Part shown: positions 56,457 through 64,000 of the stretch, piece after piece
Numbering within the stretch: the first letter of the stretch is position 1
How the letters are laid out: every line of letters starts with the position of its first letter
NCBI RefSeq assembly: GCF_002845745.1
Contig: NZ_PIUM01000030.1
Span: forward strand, 1 to 64,000
Length of the DNA: 64,000 nucleotides
Source of the DNA: Telmatospirillum siberiense
GTDB taxonomy: Bacteria; Pseudomonadota; Alphaproteobacteria; Rhodospirillales; Magnetospirillaceae
Direction of reading: 5' to 3'
The notes under the pieces: generated by a model
The model's database searches: none
What the model was told of the DNA's origin: nothing
Seen by the model: only the letters and a program-made list of their open reading frames with translations
Made by a program: the position numbers and the translations under genes

Positions 56457-57953
56457 ATGAAGATCTCCTTTGCCAAGGCGGCCTTGCCGACCGAGGGTGC
56501 GCTGGTTGTCGGTATCCTGGAAAATCGCGAATTGACGGCGACCGCCCGACTGATCGATGAACAGACCGGCGGGCTGATCGCCCGGGCCATGGCTGGCAGC
56601 CGCTTCGAGGGCAAGAAGGATCAGTCCCTGTTGCTGCAAGCCCCCGCAGGCCTCCCGGCGCAGCGTCTGCTGCTGCTGGGGTTGGGGAAGTCTCAATCCT
56701 TTGATGTCCTGGCTGCTCAGGCTTTCGGCGGAAACGCCCTGGCTCATTTACAGGCGGCCGGCGATCATATCGTCACCCTGGCCGTCGATGGGATCGAAGG
56801 CGCGCCGACCGGTGCCGCTGATCTGGCCGCACATGCCGCTTTCGGCGCCAAGCTGCGGTCTTATCGGTTCGATAAATACCGGACCAAGGAAAAGAAGGAA
56901 GACAAGCCCAGCGTCAAGAAGCTGGTCGTCACCCTTGCCGAACCAGCTGCGGCCAAGCGGTTGTTCGCACCGCTGGAGGGGATCTCCGAAGGCGTGTTCC
57001 TGACCCGCGATCTGGCTTCCGAGCCTGCCAATGTCATCTATCCGGAAAGTCTGGCGACCCAGGCCAAGGCCTTGAGCGATCTCGGCGTCGAGATCGAGGT
57101 GCTGGGCGAAAAGCAGATGCGCAAGCTGGGCATGGGGGCGTTGCTGGGCGTCGGCCAGGGCAGCGAGCGGGAATCGCAGCTGGTGGTGATGCGTTGGATG
57201 GGCGCGGGTGACGACAGCCAGGCGCCGGTTGCCTTCATCGGCAAGGGCGTGACTTTCGATTCGGGCGGAATCTCCATCAAGCCGGCCGGCGGCATGGAGG
57301 ACATGAAGTGGGACATGGGCGGCTCCGCCGTGGTCATCGGCCTGATGAAGGCACTGGCCCTGCGCAAGGCCAAGGTCAATGTCGTCGGTGTCGTCGGGCT
57401 GGTGGAGAATATGCCGTCCGGCACCGCGCAGCGTCCGGGCGACGTGGTGACCACCATGTCAGGCCAGACGGTGGAGGTGATCAACACCGATGCCGAGGGA
57501 CGCCTGGTGTTGGCCGATGCGCTTTGGTACACCCAGGACCGATTCAAGCCTCGGATCATGGTCGATCTGGCGACCCTGACCGGGGCCATCATCATTTCGC
57601 TGGGCGATCATTATGCCGGCCTTTTCGCCAACGATGACGATCTGGCCGCAAAACTGCTGGCCGCCGGCAAGTCGTCGGGCGAGCCGCTGTGGCGGATGCC
57701 GCTCGACGACCCTTACGACAAGCAGATCAAGTCCGAGATCGCCGATATGAAGAATACCGGCGGGCGCGAGGGTGGAAGCATTACCGCCGCCATGTTCCTG
57801 AAGCGCTTCGTCAAGGATACCAAATGGGCCCATCTCGATATCGCCGGCGTGACCTGGGCGAAGAAGGACGGGCCGGTGACGCCGAAAGGGGCGACGGCCT
57901 TCGGCGTCCGCCTGCTGGATCGTCTGGTGGCGGAAAACTACGAGCAGAAGTAA
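56457..57953 (+). CDS. pepA: Leucyl aminopeptidase
   Basis: A 498-residue M17 metallo-aminopeptidase. Two-zinc ligands lie in GKGVTFDSGG, KWDMGGSA and INTDAEGRLVLAD, all conserved. The N-terminal macro-like domain has low complexity and normal length. It releases N-terminal amino acids and can also bind DNA in some species. A second M17 gene starts 4 bases downstream. Confidence 0.97.
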   Translation: MKISFAKAALPTEGALVVGILENRELTATARLIDEQTGGLIARAMAGSRFEGKKDQSLLLQAPAGLPAQRLLLLGLGKSQSFDVLAAQAFGGNALAHLQAAGDHIVTLAVDGIEGAPTGAADLAAHAAFGAKLRSYRFDKYRTKEKKEDKPSVKKLVVTLAEPAAAKRLFAPLEGISEGVFLTRDLASEPANVIYPESLATQAKALSDLGVEIEVLGEKQMRKLGMGALLGVGQGSERESQLVVMRWMGAGDDSQAPVAFIGKGVTFDSGGISIKPAGGMEDMKWDMGGSAVVIGLMKALALRKAKVNVVGVVGLVENMPSGTAQRPGDVVTTMSGQTVEVINTDAEGRLVLADALWYTQDRFKPRIMVDLATLTGAIIISLGDHYAGLFANDDDLAAKLLAAGKSSGEPLWRMPLDDPYDKQIKSEIADMKNTGGREGGSITAAMFLKRFVKDTKWAHLDIAGVTWAKKDGPVTPKGATAFGVRLLDRLVAENYEQK

Positions 57954-57957
57954 TGTC

Positions 57958-59421
57958 TTGCTGACCATCGGCTTTTCTGCGACGGCCGGGACGGGTGCCC
58001 GGGCCGTGGGAATTCGTCCCGATGAGGAACTGCTGCCGTCGGCCCGGGCGGCCGACGCGGAGACGGGGGTGATTGGCTGCGTTCTTGCCGGCAAGCATCA
58101 CTTCGGCGGCGATGACGACGATGTCTTGCCCGTTTGCACGCCCTCCGGTTGGCTTGTCCTGGTCGGCATGGGACCGGAGGCCGGACAGGATGGCCGGCGG
58201 TTGCGTCGGATCGGCGGTAATCTGTTCGCCGAATTGGCGGAAAGCGGCATCGAGCATCTGGACGTGGTGCTCGATCTTTCCCCCGCCGAGGCCGCCGAAT
58301 TGGCTTATGGCATGCGCCTCAGGGCTTGGCGCCCACCGGCGCGCTACAAATCCAAAGTCGATCCGGACGAGGCATGGAGCTTCGTTTCGGCGAGCATCGT
58401 GACCAGCGATCCGGCTGCCGCGTCGGCGCATTTCGCCCGCCTCGCTCCATGTGCCGATGGTGTTGCCCTGGCCCGCGATCTGGTGGTGGCGCCCGCCAAC
58501 GAACTCACTCCCTCGCATTTCATCGAGCGATTGGAGCTTTTGCGTGAGCAGGGGGTTACCTGCGACGTCTTCGATCCCCTAGAACACGATCTGGGTCTTC
58601 TACAGGCCGTCGGACAGGGGAGCATCCACCGCCCGCGCCTCGCCGTGCTGCGGTGGTCGGGGCGCCGTCGGCGGACGTCGCCCATCGCCCTGGTCGGCAA
58701 GGGGGTTACTTTCGATTCCGGGGGATTGGGCATCAAGCCGTCGGAAGACATGGAGGAAATGAAGGGAGACATGGCCGGCGCCGCGGCGGTGGTCGGCGCC
58801 CTTTACGCCCTGGCGGCGCGGCGCGCTCCCGTCGAGGTGATCGGCGTTCTGGCGCTGACGGAAAACATGCCGTCCGGTTCGTCCTGCCGTCCGGGCGACG
58901 TGGTGTCCAGTCACGCAGGGCTCAGTGTCGAGATCGTCGATACCGACGCCGAGGGGCGGCTCATCCTGGCCGATGCCCTGTCTTTCACGGCCAGCCGCTA
59001 TCGGCCGCGCCAGATCATCGATCTGGCCACTCTGACCGGTGCTGTGGAAGTGGCGCTCGGCCGCCACCGGGCCGGACTGTTTTGCACCGACGATGTCCTG
59101 GCGGAACGGCTCATGGCCATCGGCGAGGCCGAGGACGAGCCCTTGTGGCGACTACCCCTGACCGAGGCTTATGATGAGGATCTGAAGAGTCCGGTGGCCG
59201 ATCTCCGCAATTGCGGCCCGGATGACGACGGACCCGATGCCCTGCATGCCGCGCGTTTCTTGCAGCATTTCGTTCCTCGGGCTATTCCTTGGGCGCATTT
59301 GGATATTGCAGGCCTGTCCGAGGCCGAGGAGGATGGGCCGCTGGCCGCCGAAGGGCCAACCGGCTTCGGGGTGCGCCTCCTCGATCATCTGGTCGCCGAT
59401 CTTTTCGCAAGGATAGAATGA
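57958..59421 (+). CDS. Second leucyl aminopeptidase family (M17) protein
   Basis: A 487-residue paralogue of the gene before it with a TTG start. It keeps all metal ligands (GKGVTFDSGGLG, GDMAGAA, VDTDAEGRLILAD) but is clearly diverged (for example IVDTDAEGR rather than INTDAEGR). The N-terminal part is shorter and poorly conserved. It could have shifted substrate preference. Its close spacing to pepA and holC indicates one transcript. Confidence 0.92.
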   Translation: MLTIGFSATAGTGARAVGIRPDEELLPSARAADAETGVIGCVLAGKHHFGGDDDDVLPVCTPSGWLVLVGMGPEAGQDGRRLRRIGGNLFAELAESGIEHLDVVLDLSPAEAAELAYGMRLRAWRPPARYKSKVDPDEAWSFVSASIVTSDPAAASAHFARLAPCADGVALARDLVVAPANELTPSHFIERLELLREQGVTCDVFDPLEHDLGLLQAVGQGSIHRPRLAVLRWSGRRRRTSPIALVGKGVTFDSGGLGIKPSEDMEEMKGDMAGAAAVVGALYALAARRAPVEVIGVLALTENMPSGSSCRPGDVVSSHAGLSVEIVDTDAEGRLILADALSFTASRYRPRQIIDLATLTGAVEVALGRHRAGLFCTDDVLAERLMAIGEAEDEPLWRLPLTEAYDEDLKSPVADLRNCGPDDDGPDALHAARFLQHFVPRAIPWAHLDIAGLSEAEEDGPLAAEGPTGFGVRLLDHLVADLFARIE

Positions 59422-59425
59422 ACCG

Positions 59426-59929
59426 ATGACACCGCGTATCGGCTTTTACCACTTGCAGAAGACCTCGCTGGAGCAGGCGTTGCCCAAGCTTCTTGAAAAG
59501 GTGCTGCAGTCCGGTCAAAGGGCGGTGGTCATGGCCGGTTCGGTGGAACGCATCGCCTTTCTCGATCAGTTGCTGTGGACGAGCGAACCCGAATCGTGGA
59601 TTCCGCATGGTACCGCGAGGGACGGAGAGGCGAGCCTGCAGCCCATCTATTTGACGGCGGAAGACGAAAACCCCAACAACGCCAAAATTCTGTTGCTGAC
59701 TGATGGGGTGGTTTCTACTCATTTGACCGATTTCGAACGGTGCCTCACTTTGTTCGACGGTAACGACGAGGCGGCAGTCCAGGCGTCGAGAGTTTTGTGG
59801 AAGGAATGGAAAGGCCTTGGCTTTGATCTCACTTACTATCAACAGACCGATCGTGGTGGGTGGCAGGAGAAAGCCAGGGCGAATGCACCGGATGGTGCCG
59901 TGGTTGGCGGGGCTGCCGGCGCCGACTGA
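59426..59929 (+). CDS. holC: DNA polymerase III chi subunit
   Basis: A 167-residue clamp-loader accessory protein. It has FYHLQKTSLEQALPKLLEK, LDQLLWTSEPESWIPHG and ILLLTDG, the standard HolC pattern. It is often found after pepA in proteobacteria. The last about 15 residues are Gly/Ala-rich and variable. It starts 4 bases after the second M17 gene. Confidence 0.93.
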   Translation: MTPRIGFYHLQKTSLEQALPKLLEKVLQSGQRAVVMAGSVERIAFLDQLLWTSEPESWIPHGTARDGEASLQPIYLTAEDENPNNAKILLLTDGVVSTHLTDFERCLTLFDGNDEAAVQASRVLWKEWKGLGFDLTYYQQTDRGGWQEKARANAPDGAVVGGAAGAD

Positions 59930-59960
59930 AATGATCTGAGACCGTGGCAGGAGGAGAGCA

Positions 59961-61181
59961 ATGTTGAAAGGCAAGTTGTTGGTGGCCCAAGGGGGTGGGC
60001 CAACCGCGGTGATCAATCAGTCCATGGTTGGGGCGGTTCTCGAATCGCGGAAATTCCTTAATGTCGAGTTGGTTTATGGCGCCTTGAACGGCGTCCGCGG
60101 CATCGTTGACGAGAATTTTCTCGATCTGACGCGGGAAACCACTCACAACCTGGAGATGGTGGCGCAGACGCCGTCGTCGGCCCTGGGGTCGACGCGCGAC
60201 AAGCCCGATCTCAAATATTGTCAGGAAATTTTCAAGGTCCTGCGGGCACACGGCGTCGCCTATTTCTTCTACATCGGCGGAAACGACAGCTCGGACACCG
60301 TGCGTATCGTCAGCGAGGAGGCGCAAAGGGAAGGCTATCCGCTGCGCACCATTCACATCCCGAAGACCATCGACAACGATCTGGTGCTGAACGACCATAC
60401 GCCGGGCTTTCCTTCCGCCGCGCGTTTCGTCGCCCAGGCTTTCACGGGGGCCAATCTCGACAACTGGGCCTTGCCGGGGGTCTATCTGGCGGTGGTGATG
60501 GGGCGCCACGCCGGTTTTCTGACTGCGGCCTCGGCGCTCGGCAAGAAATTTCCCGACGATGGACCGCATCTGATCTATCTGCCGGAGCGGGATTTCGACG
60601 TCGATCGTTTCCTGTCCGACGTCAAGGATACCTATGAACGTTTCGGTCGCTGCGTGATTGCCGTTTCCGAAGGGATCCACGATTCCTCGGGCGTGCCGAT
60701 CGCCGTCAAGCTGGCCAAGGTGCAGGAGCGCGACGCCCATGGCAATGTCCAGCTTTCCGGGACCAGCAGTCTGGCCGATCTGTTGACCGAGACGATTCGG
60801 ACCAAGCTCAACATCAAGCGGGTGCGCGGCGATACCTTGGGATATCTGCAACGTTCCTTCATCGGCTGCGTCTCCGATGTCGATCAGCGCGAGGCTCGCG
60901 AAGCCGGGGAAAAGGCCGTGCAATATGCCATGTGGGGCGAAAATGACGGCTCGGTGACCATCCAGCGCACCGGCTTTTATTCCGTGGACTATAAATTGGC
61001 GCCGCTGGCCGCGGTCGCCGGCAAGACGCGGACGATGCCCGATGAGTTCATCGCGTCGTCCGGCACCGACATCACCGACGCCTTCCGCATGTATCTGCGT
61101 CCGCTATTGGGATCGCGTATGCCTGACGCCTATCGTCTGCGCAGCGAGAGCAACAGCGTGCCGAAGATTTTGACGAAGTAG
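59961..61181 (+). CDS. pfp: Phosphofructokinase, probably diphosphate-dependent
   Basis: A 406-residue PfkA-family enzyme. The active site shows GGNDSSDT and PKTIDNDL, the pattern of PPi-using enzymes; the ATP type has GGDGS and PGTIDND. MGRHAGFL and a fructose-6-phosphate site (HIPKTID..., RVRGDTLGYLQR) are present. A PPi enzyme can also work in the gluconeogenic direction. It starts 31 bases past holC after an AGGAGAG site. Confidence 0.9.
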   Translation: MLKGKLLVAQGGGPTAVINQSMVGAVLESRKFLNVELVYGALNGVRGIVDENFLDLTRETTHNLEMVAQTPSSALGSTRDKPDLKYCQEIFKVLRAHGVAYFFYIGGNDSSDTVRIVSEEAQREGYPLRTIHIPKTIDNDLVLNDHTPGFPSAARFVAQAFTGANLDNWALPGVYLAVVMGRHAGFLTAASALGKKFPDDGPHLIYLPERDFDVDRFLSDVKDTYERFGRCVIAVSEGIHDSSGVPIAVKLAKVQERDAHGNVQLSGTSSLADLLTETIRTKLNIKRVRGDTLGYLQRSFIGCVSDVDQREAREAGEKAVQYAMWGENDGSVTIQRTGFYSVDYKLAPLAAVAGKTRTMPDEFIASSGTDITDAFRMYLRPLLGSRMPDAYRLRSESNSVPKILTK

Positions 61182-61505
61182 GAAAACCACCCCGGCCGGC
61201 GTTTGGGTCCCTGGAGCAGTTTGCGCTCCGCTTGAAATACTCAAACGCCGCCCAGGTAAGAGGGGCAAAAAGCGACGATCTTCACCGCCTTCTCCCTCGC
61301 CCCTTGTGGGAGAGGGAGGGGGCCGCGTTAGCGGGAGGGTGAGGGGGAAGTCGCATAAAACCTGAGTATTTTCTTCCGCCTGTCGGCGGGATGCCCCCTC
61401 ATCCCAACCCTTCTCCCGCGAGAGGAGAAGGGCTTCTTGACCGCCCTTTTGCCCCTCTCACCCGCTCAGGCTAACGAGCGCGATGCAGTCCAAACGCAAC
61501 GCGCT
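61182..61505. other. Gap containing a GC-rich palindromic repeat
   Basis: 324 bases without a gene between convergent pfp and the ABC-F gene. Most of the span is a mosaic of inverted repeats (see the repeat at 61289-61437). No ORF with coding character is present. Confidence 0.6.
61289..61437. repeat. Pyrimidine-rich interspersed repeat with inverted arms
   Basis: Arms such as CTCCCTCGCCCC / GGGAGAGGGAGG and GCGGGAGGGTGAGGGGG versus CCCCCTCATCCCAACCCTTCTCCCGC form an imperfect inverted unit. Repeats of this kind are widely dispersed in Rhodospirillales and Rhizobiales genomes. The whole gap may form strong structure ending both flanking transcripts. Confidence 0.6.
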
Positions 61506-63386
61506 CTAACCCGCCGCCTCGTCGAGCGCCGTCTGCGCTTCCAGCCATTCATCCTCGGCATCCGCCAAGGCCTTGCCGATTTCGCCGAGCTCCCGCTGCA
61601 AGGCGGCCACCTTGTCGGGAGGGCCTTCGTAAAGCTTGGGGTCGGCCAGTTTTTCCTGCAGTGCGGACTGCTTTCCGGTCAATTGCTCGACACGTTTTTC
61701 GGCCTGTTGGGCGGCCTTGCGCAAGGGGGCGAGCATTGAACGCAATTCCGCCGCCGCCCGGCGTTCATCCTTGCGATTGGGGCCGGCCTCCTTGGGGTCG
61801 CGGCCTTCCCGCCGGGCTTCGCGGGCCCGGTCGAGCAGCATCCGCTTGTAGGCGTCCAGATCACCTTCGAAGGGCGAAACCTGGCCGTCGGCCACCAGCC
61901 AGAGGCGGTCGGCCGCCAGTTCGATGAGATGCGGGTCATGGCTGATCAGCACCACGGCGCCTTCATAGGCGTTCAGCGCCGAAACCAGGGCTTCGCGGCT
62001 GTCGATGTCGAGATGGTTGGTCGGCTCGTCGAGAATCATCAGATGCGGAGCGTCGCGACTCATCAAGGCGAACAGCAGCCGGGATTTTTCTCCGCCCGAG
62101 AGATTGGCGACCTTGACGTCGGCACGCTCCTGGCCGAACCCGAAACGGCCCAACTGAGCCCGCACCTTCGATTCCAGGGCTTGCGGCATGAGGGCGCGCA
62201 TATGGTCGAAGGGGGTTTCCTCGGTATTCAGTTCTTCGGTCTGATGTTGGGCGAAATAGCCGATGCGCAGTTTCGGCGACCGGCGCAAGTCGCCCTCCAT
62301 CAGGTCCAGCCGGCCCGACAATATCTTTGCCAGGGTGGACTTGCCGTTGCCGTTGGCGCCCAGGAGCGCGATGCGGTCGTCCATATCGATGCGCAAGGAG
62401 AGTTGCCGCAGGATGGTTTTGCCCGGTCCATAGCCGGCGACCCCGTGATCGATGGCGATGATGGGGGGCGACATCGGTTCCGGGTCGGGAAATTCGAAGC
62501 TGACCGGGCGCTCCTCGATCACCGAGATGGGAGGGCCCAAACGTTCAAGCATTTTGACGCGGCTTTGCGCTTGGGCTGCCTTGGTCGCCTTGGCCCGGAA
62601 GCGGTCGATGAAAGATTGCAGCTTGCGCCGCTGTTCCAACTGCTTGCCGGCAGCCTTGGCCGCCAACTCGCTCTTTTCCCGGCGGATCTGTTCGAAACGG
62701 TCGTAATTTCCGCCATAGGAGACCAGTTTGTTCTGGTCGATATGGATGATGCGCTGGGCAACCACATTGAGCAGGCCGCGGTCGTGGCTGATGACGAGCA
62801 GGGTGCCGGGATAGGATGCCAGATAGGATTCCAGCCACAGGCTGGCCTCCAGGTCGAGATGGTTGGTCGGCTCGTCCAGCAGCAGCAGTTCGGGATTGGC
62901 GAACAGGGCGCCGGCCAAGGCCACGCGCATCCGCCAGCCGCCCGAGAAGCTGCCCACGGGCCTTGCCTGCGCTTCCGGCGAAAAGCCCAGTCCGGCGAGA
63001 ATGGCGGAGGCCCTGGCGGGGGCCGAATGAGCATCGATGGCCGTCATCCGTTCGTGCAGTTCGGCCAGGCGTCCGGCGTCCGTGCTGTGTTCCGCCTCGG
63101 CCAGCAGTGCGGTTCTTTCCGTGTCGTGGGCCAGCACGCAGTCGAGCAGCGAGTCCTCGCCTTCCGGCGCTTCCTGGGCCACGCAGCCGACGCGGGCGCG
63201 CGGGCGCAGGGCGATGGATCCCGCATCGGCGTGCAGATCACCGAGAATGAGCTTCAGGAGGGTGGATTTGCCCGAACCGTTGCGGCCGACAAGGCCGACC
63301 CTTTGACCCTGGGCGACGTGCGCCGTCGCATTGTCGAGCAGAACCCGTCCGCCGATACGATAGGTGAGATCATTGATATGCAGCAT
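61506..63386 (-). CDS. ABC-F family ATPase
   Basis: A 626-residue protein with two ATP-binding domains and no membrane helices. Walker A motifs are GRNGSGKST and GANGNGKST, signatures SGGWRM and SGGEKSR, and Walker B LLLDEPTNHLDL and LILDEPTNHLDI. Between them is the linker typical of ABC-F, and a coiled-coil tail (about 530-626) as in Uup/YheS. These proteins act on the ribosome or in DNA transposition events rather than transport. The start MLHINDLTYRIGG at 63386 matches the family. Confidence 0.93.
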   Translation of the reverse strand: MLHINDLTYRIGGRVLLDNATAHVAQGQRVGLVGRNGSGKSTLLKLILGDLHADAGSIALRPRARVGCVAQEAPEGEDSLLDCVLAHDTERTALLAEAEHSTDAGRLAELHERMTAIDAHSAPARASAILAGLGFSPEAQARPVGSFSGGWRMRVALAGALFANPELLLLDEPTNHLDLEASLWLESYLASYPGTLLVISHDRGLLNVVAQRIIHIDQNKLVSYGGNYDRFEQIRREKSELAAKAAGKQLEQRRKLQSFIDRFRAKATKAAQAQSRVKMLERLGPPISVIEERPVSFEFPDPEPMSPPIIAIDHGVAGYGPGKTILRQLSLRIDMDDRIALLGANGNGKSTLAKILSGRLDLMEGDLRRSPKLRIGYFAQHQTEELNTEETPFDHMRALMPQALESKVRAQLGRFGFGQERADVKVANLSGGEKSRLLFALMSRDAPHLMILDEPTNHLDIDSREALVSALNAYEGAVVLISHDPHLIELAADRLWLVADGQVSPFEGDLDAYKRMLLDRAREARREGRDPKEAGPNRKDERRAAAELRSMLAPLRKAAQQAEKRVEQLTGKQSALQEKLADPKLYEGPPDKVAALQRELGEIGKALADAEDEWLEAQTALDEAAG

Positions 63387-63485
63387 CGCGAAGCCACATA
63401 TCACGTCGGACCGGGCACGGTAAAGCGTTGCGGACGGTTCGGCGCCCGTTCCGTTCAGAGCGGATGACGGTGAACAACCTCTCCG

Positions 63486-63514
63486 TTGCCAGCCTTGCGG
63501 CGAGAGGGTATAAC
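63486..63514 (+). promoter_or_regulatory. Candidate sigma-70 promoter of ndk
   Basis: TTGCCA at 63486-63491 and TATAAC at 63509-63514 have a 17-base spacer, about 90 bases before the ndk start, close to the ideal promoter layout. Confidence 0.65.
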
Positions 63515-63602
63515 CGCGTTCCTCCGCTTAAGGGCGGACTTGGGATAACGAGGCGCGCGCCGGGGGAAAGAGCGCGCCCGATCAGACAAGGACAATCGAG
63601 AT

Positions 63603-64000
63603 ATGGCCGTTGAGCGCACTCTGTCGATCATCAAGCCCGATGCCACCCGCCGGAATCTGACGGGTAAGATCAATGCTCGTTTCGAAGATGCCGGTTTGCG
63701 GATCGTCGCGCAGAAGCGCCTGCAACTGACCAGGGAGCAGGCCGAGAAGTTTTATGCCGTCCACGCGGAGCGTTCCTTCTTCAATGACCTGTGCACCTTC
63801 ATGACCTCCGGTCCGGTGGTGGTGCAGGTTCTGGAAGGCGAAGGCGCCGTGTTGCGCAACCGTGAAATCATGGGGGCGACCAATCCCGCCAATGCGGCAC
63901 CCGGCACCATCCGTGCCGATTTCGCCGAATCGGTTGAGGCCAATTCCGTTCACGGATCCGACTCGCCGGAAAATGCCGCGAACGAAATCGCCTTCTTCTT
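63603..64000 (+). CDS. ndk: Nucleoside diphosphate kinase (truncated by window end)
   Basis: The visible 132 residues start [17 protein letters not shown] and contain [14 protein letters not shown] and [11 protein letters not shown] with the catalytic His. The family is about 140 residues long, so only a few residues are missing. It interconverts nucleoside di- and triphosphates. A good promoter lies upstream. Confidence 0.97.
   Translation, partial: MAVERTLSIIKPDATRRNLTGKINARFEDAGLRIVAQKRLQLTREQAEKFYAVHAERSFFNDLCTFMTSGPVVVQVLEGEGAVLRNREIMGATNPANAAPGTIRADFAESVEANSVHGSDSPENAANEIAFF

Noticed and set aside
1-64000. tRNA, rRNA genes, CRISPR arrays or prophage
   Set aside because: None found by eye: no cloverleaf-like tRNA, no rRNA sequence, no regularly spaced repeats and no phage structural genes.

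Overview
The window is a GC-rich chromosomal segment whose gene content and order (rpsF-rpsR-DUF2232-rplI, then dnaB-alr-mlaE-mlaF-radA-cvpA-purF; fabD-fabG-acpP-fabF-mltG; xseB-ispA-dxs) point to an alphaproteobacterium, most likely in the Rhodospirillales (Magnetospirillum/Phaeospirillum/Telmatospirillum-like). Many c-di-GMP, chemotaxis and hemerythrin proteins fit a motile bacterium that follows oxygen gradients. No rRNA, tRNA or CRISPR array was seen. The genus is an inference from content, not from a search.

Layout. 1-8.5 kb: the edge of an IS630-like transposase, a small exported protein, an unusual metallo-beta-lactamase/cyclic-nucleotide-binding/hemerythrin fusion, an SpmA-SpmB-type membrane protein, a DUF4405 membrane protein and a Cache-GAF-GGDEF-EAL protein. 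8.6-21 kb: a long minus-strand housekeeping block for ribosomal proteins, replication, peptidoglycan precursor, lipid transport, DNA repair and purine synthesis. 21.4-24.5 kb: a chemoreceptor and a 2-hydroxyacid dehydrogenase. 24.6-29.1 kb: fatty acid synthesis and mltG on the plus strand.

29.1-36.8 kb is the most interesting part. It holds an RpfC-like hybrid sensor kinase, an RpfF-like DSF (cis-2-unsaturated fatty acid signal) synthase, and a divergent RpfG-like receiver that is joined to PAS-GGDEF-EAL instead of the classical HD-GYP domain. This reads as a complete DSF quorum-sensing module rewired to a different c-di-GMP output. It lies about 1 kb downstream of the fatty acid synthesis genes, which make the kind of acyl substrate RpfF needs. 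Next to it is a rare fusion of an ROK sugar kinase with a histidine kinase.

36.8-47.7 kb: an endonuclease/phosphatase-family protein, a single-domain bacteriohemerythrin, CheZ, a cytidylate-kinase-like protein, an MBL hydrolase, the isoprenoid genes dxs and ispA with xseB, a TlyA methyltransferase, and an MFS/MarR divergent pair with a clear operator palindrome. 47.7-54 kb: a LysR regulator of mixed base composition, an MFS exporter, a periplasmic flavin reductase plus tetraheme cytochrome (a fumarate-reductase-type pair split over two genes) and SppA. 54-64 kb: an AmmeMemoRadiSam radical SAM enzyme, an LPG-synthase-like flippase, two tandem M17 aminopeptidases, holC, a PPi-type phosphofructokinase, an ABC-F ATPase and the start of ndk.

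Most long reading frames opposite these genes are shadows created by high GC and are left out.
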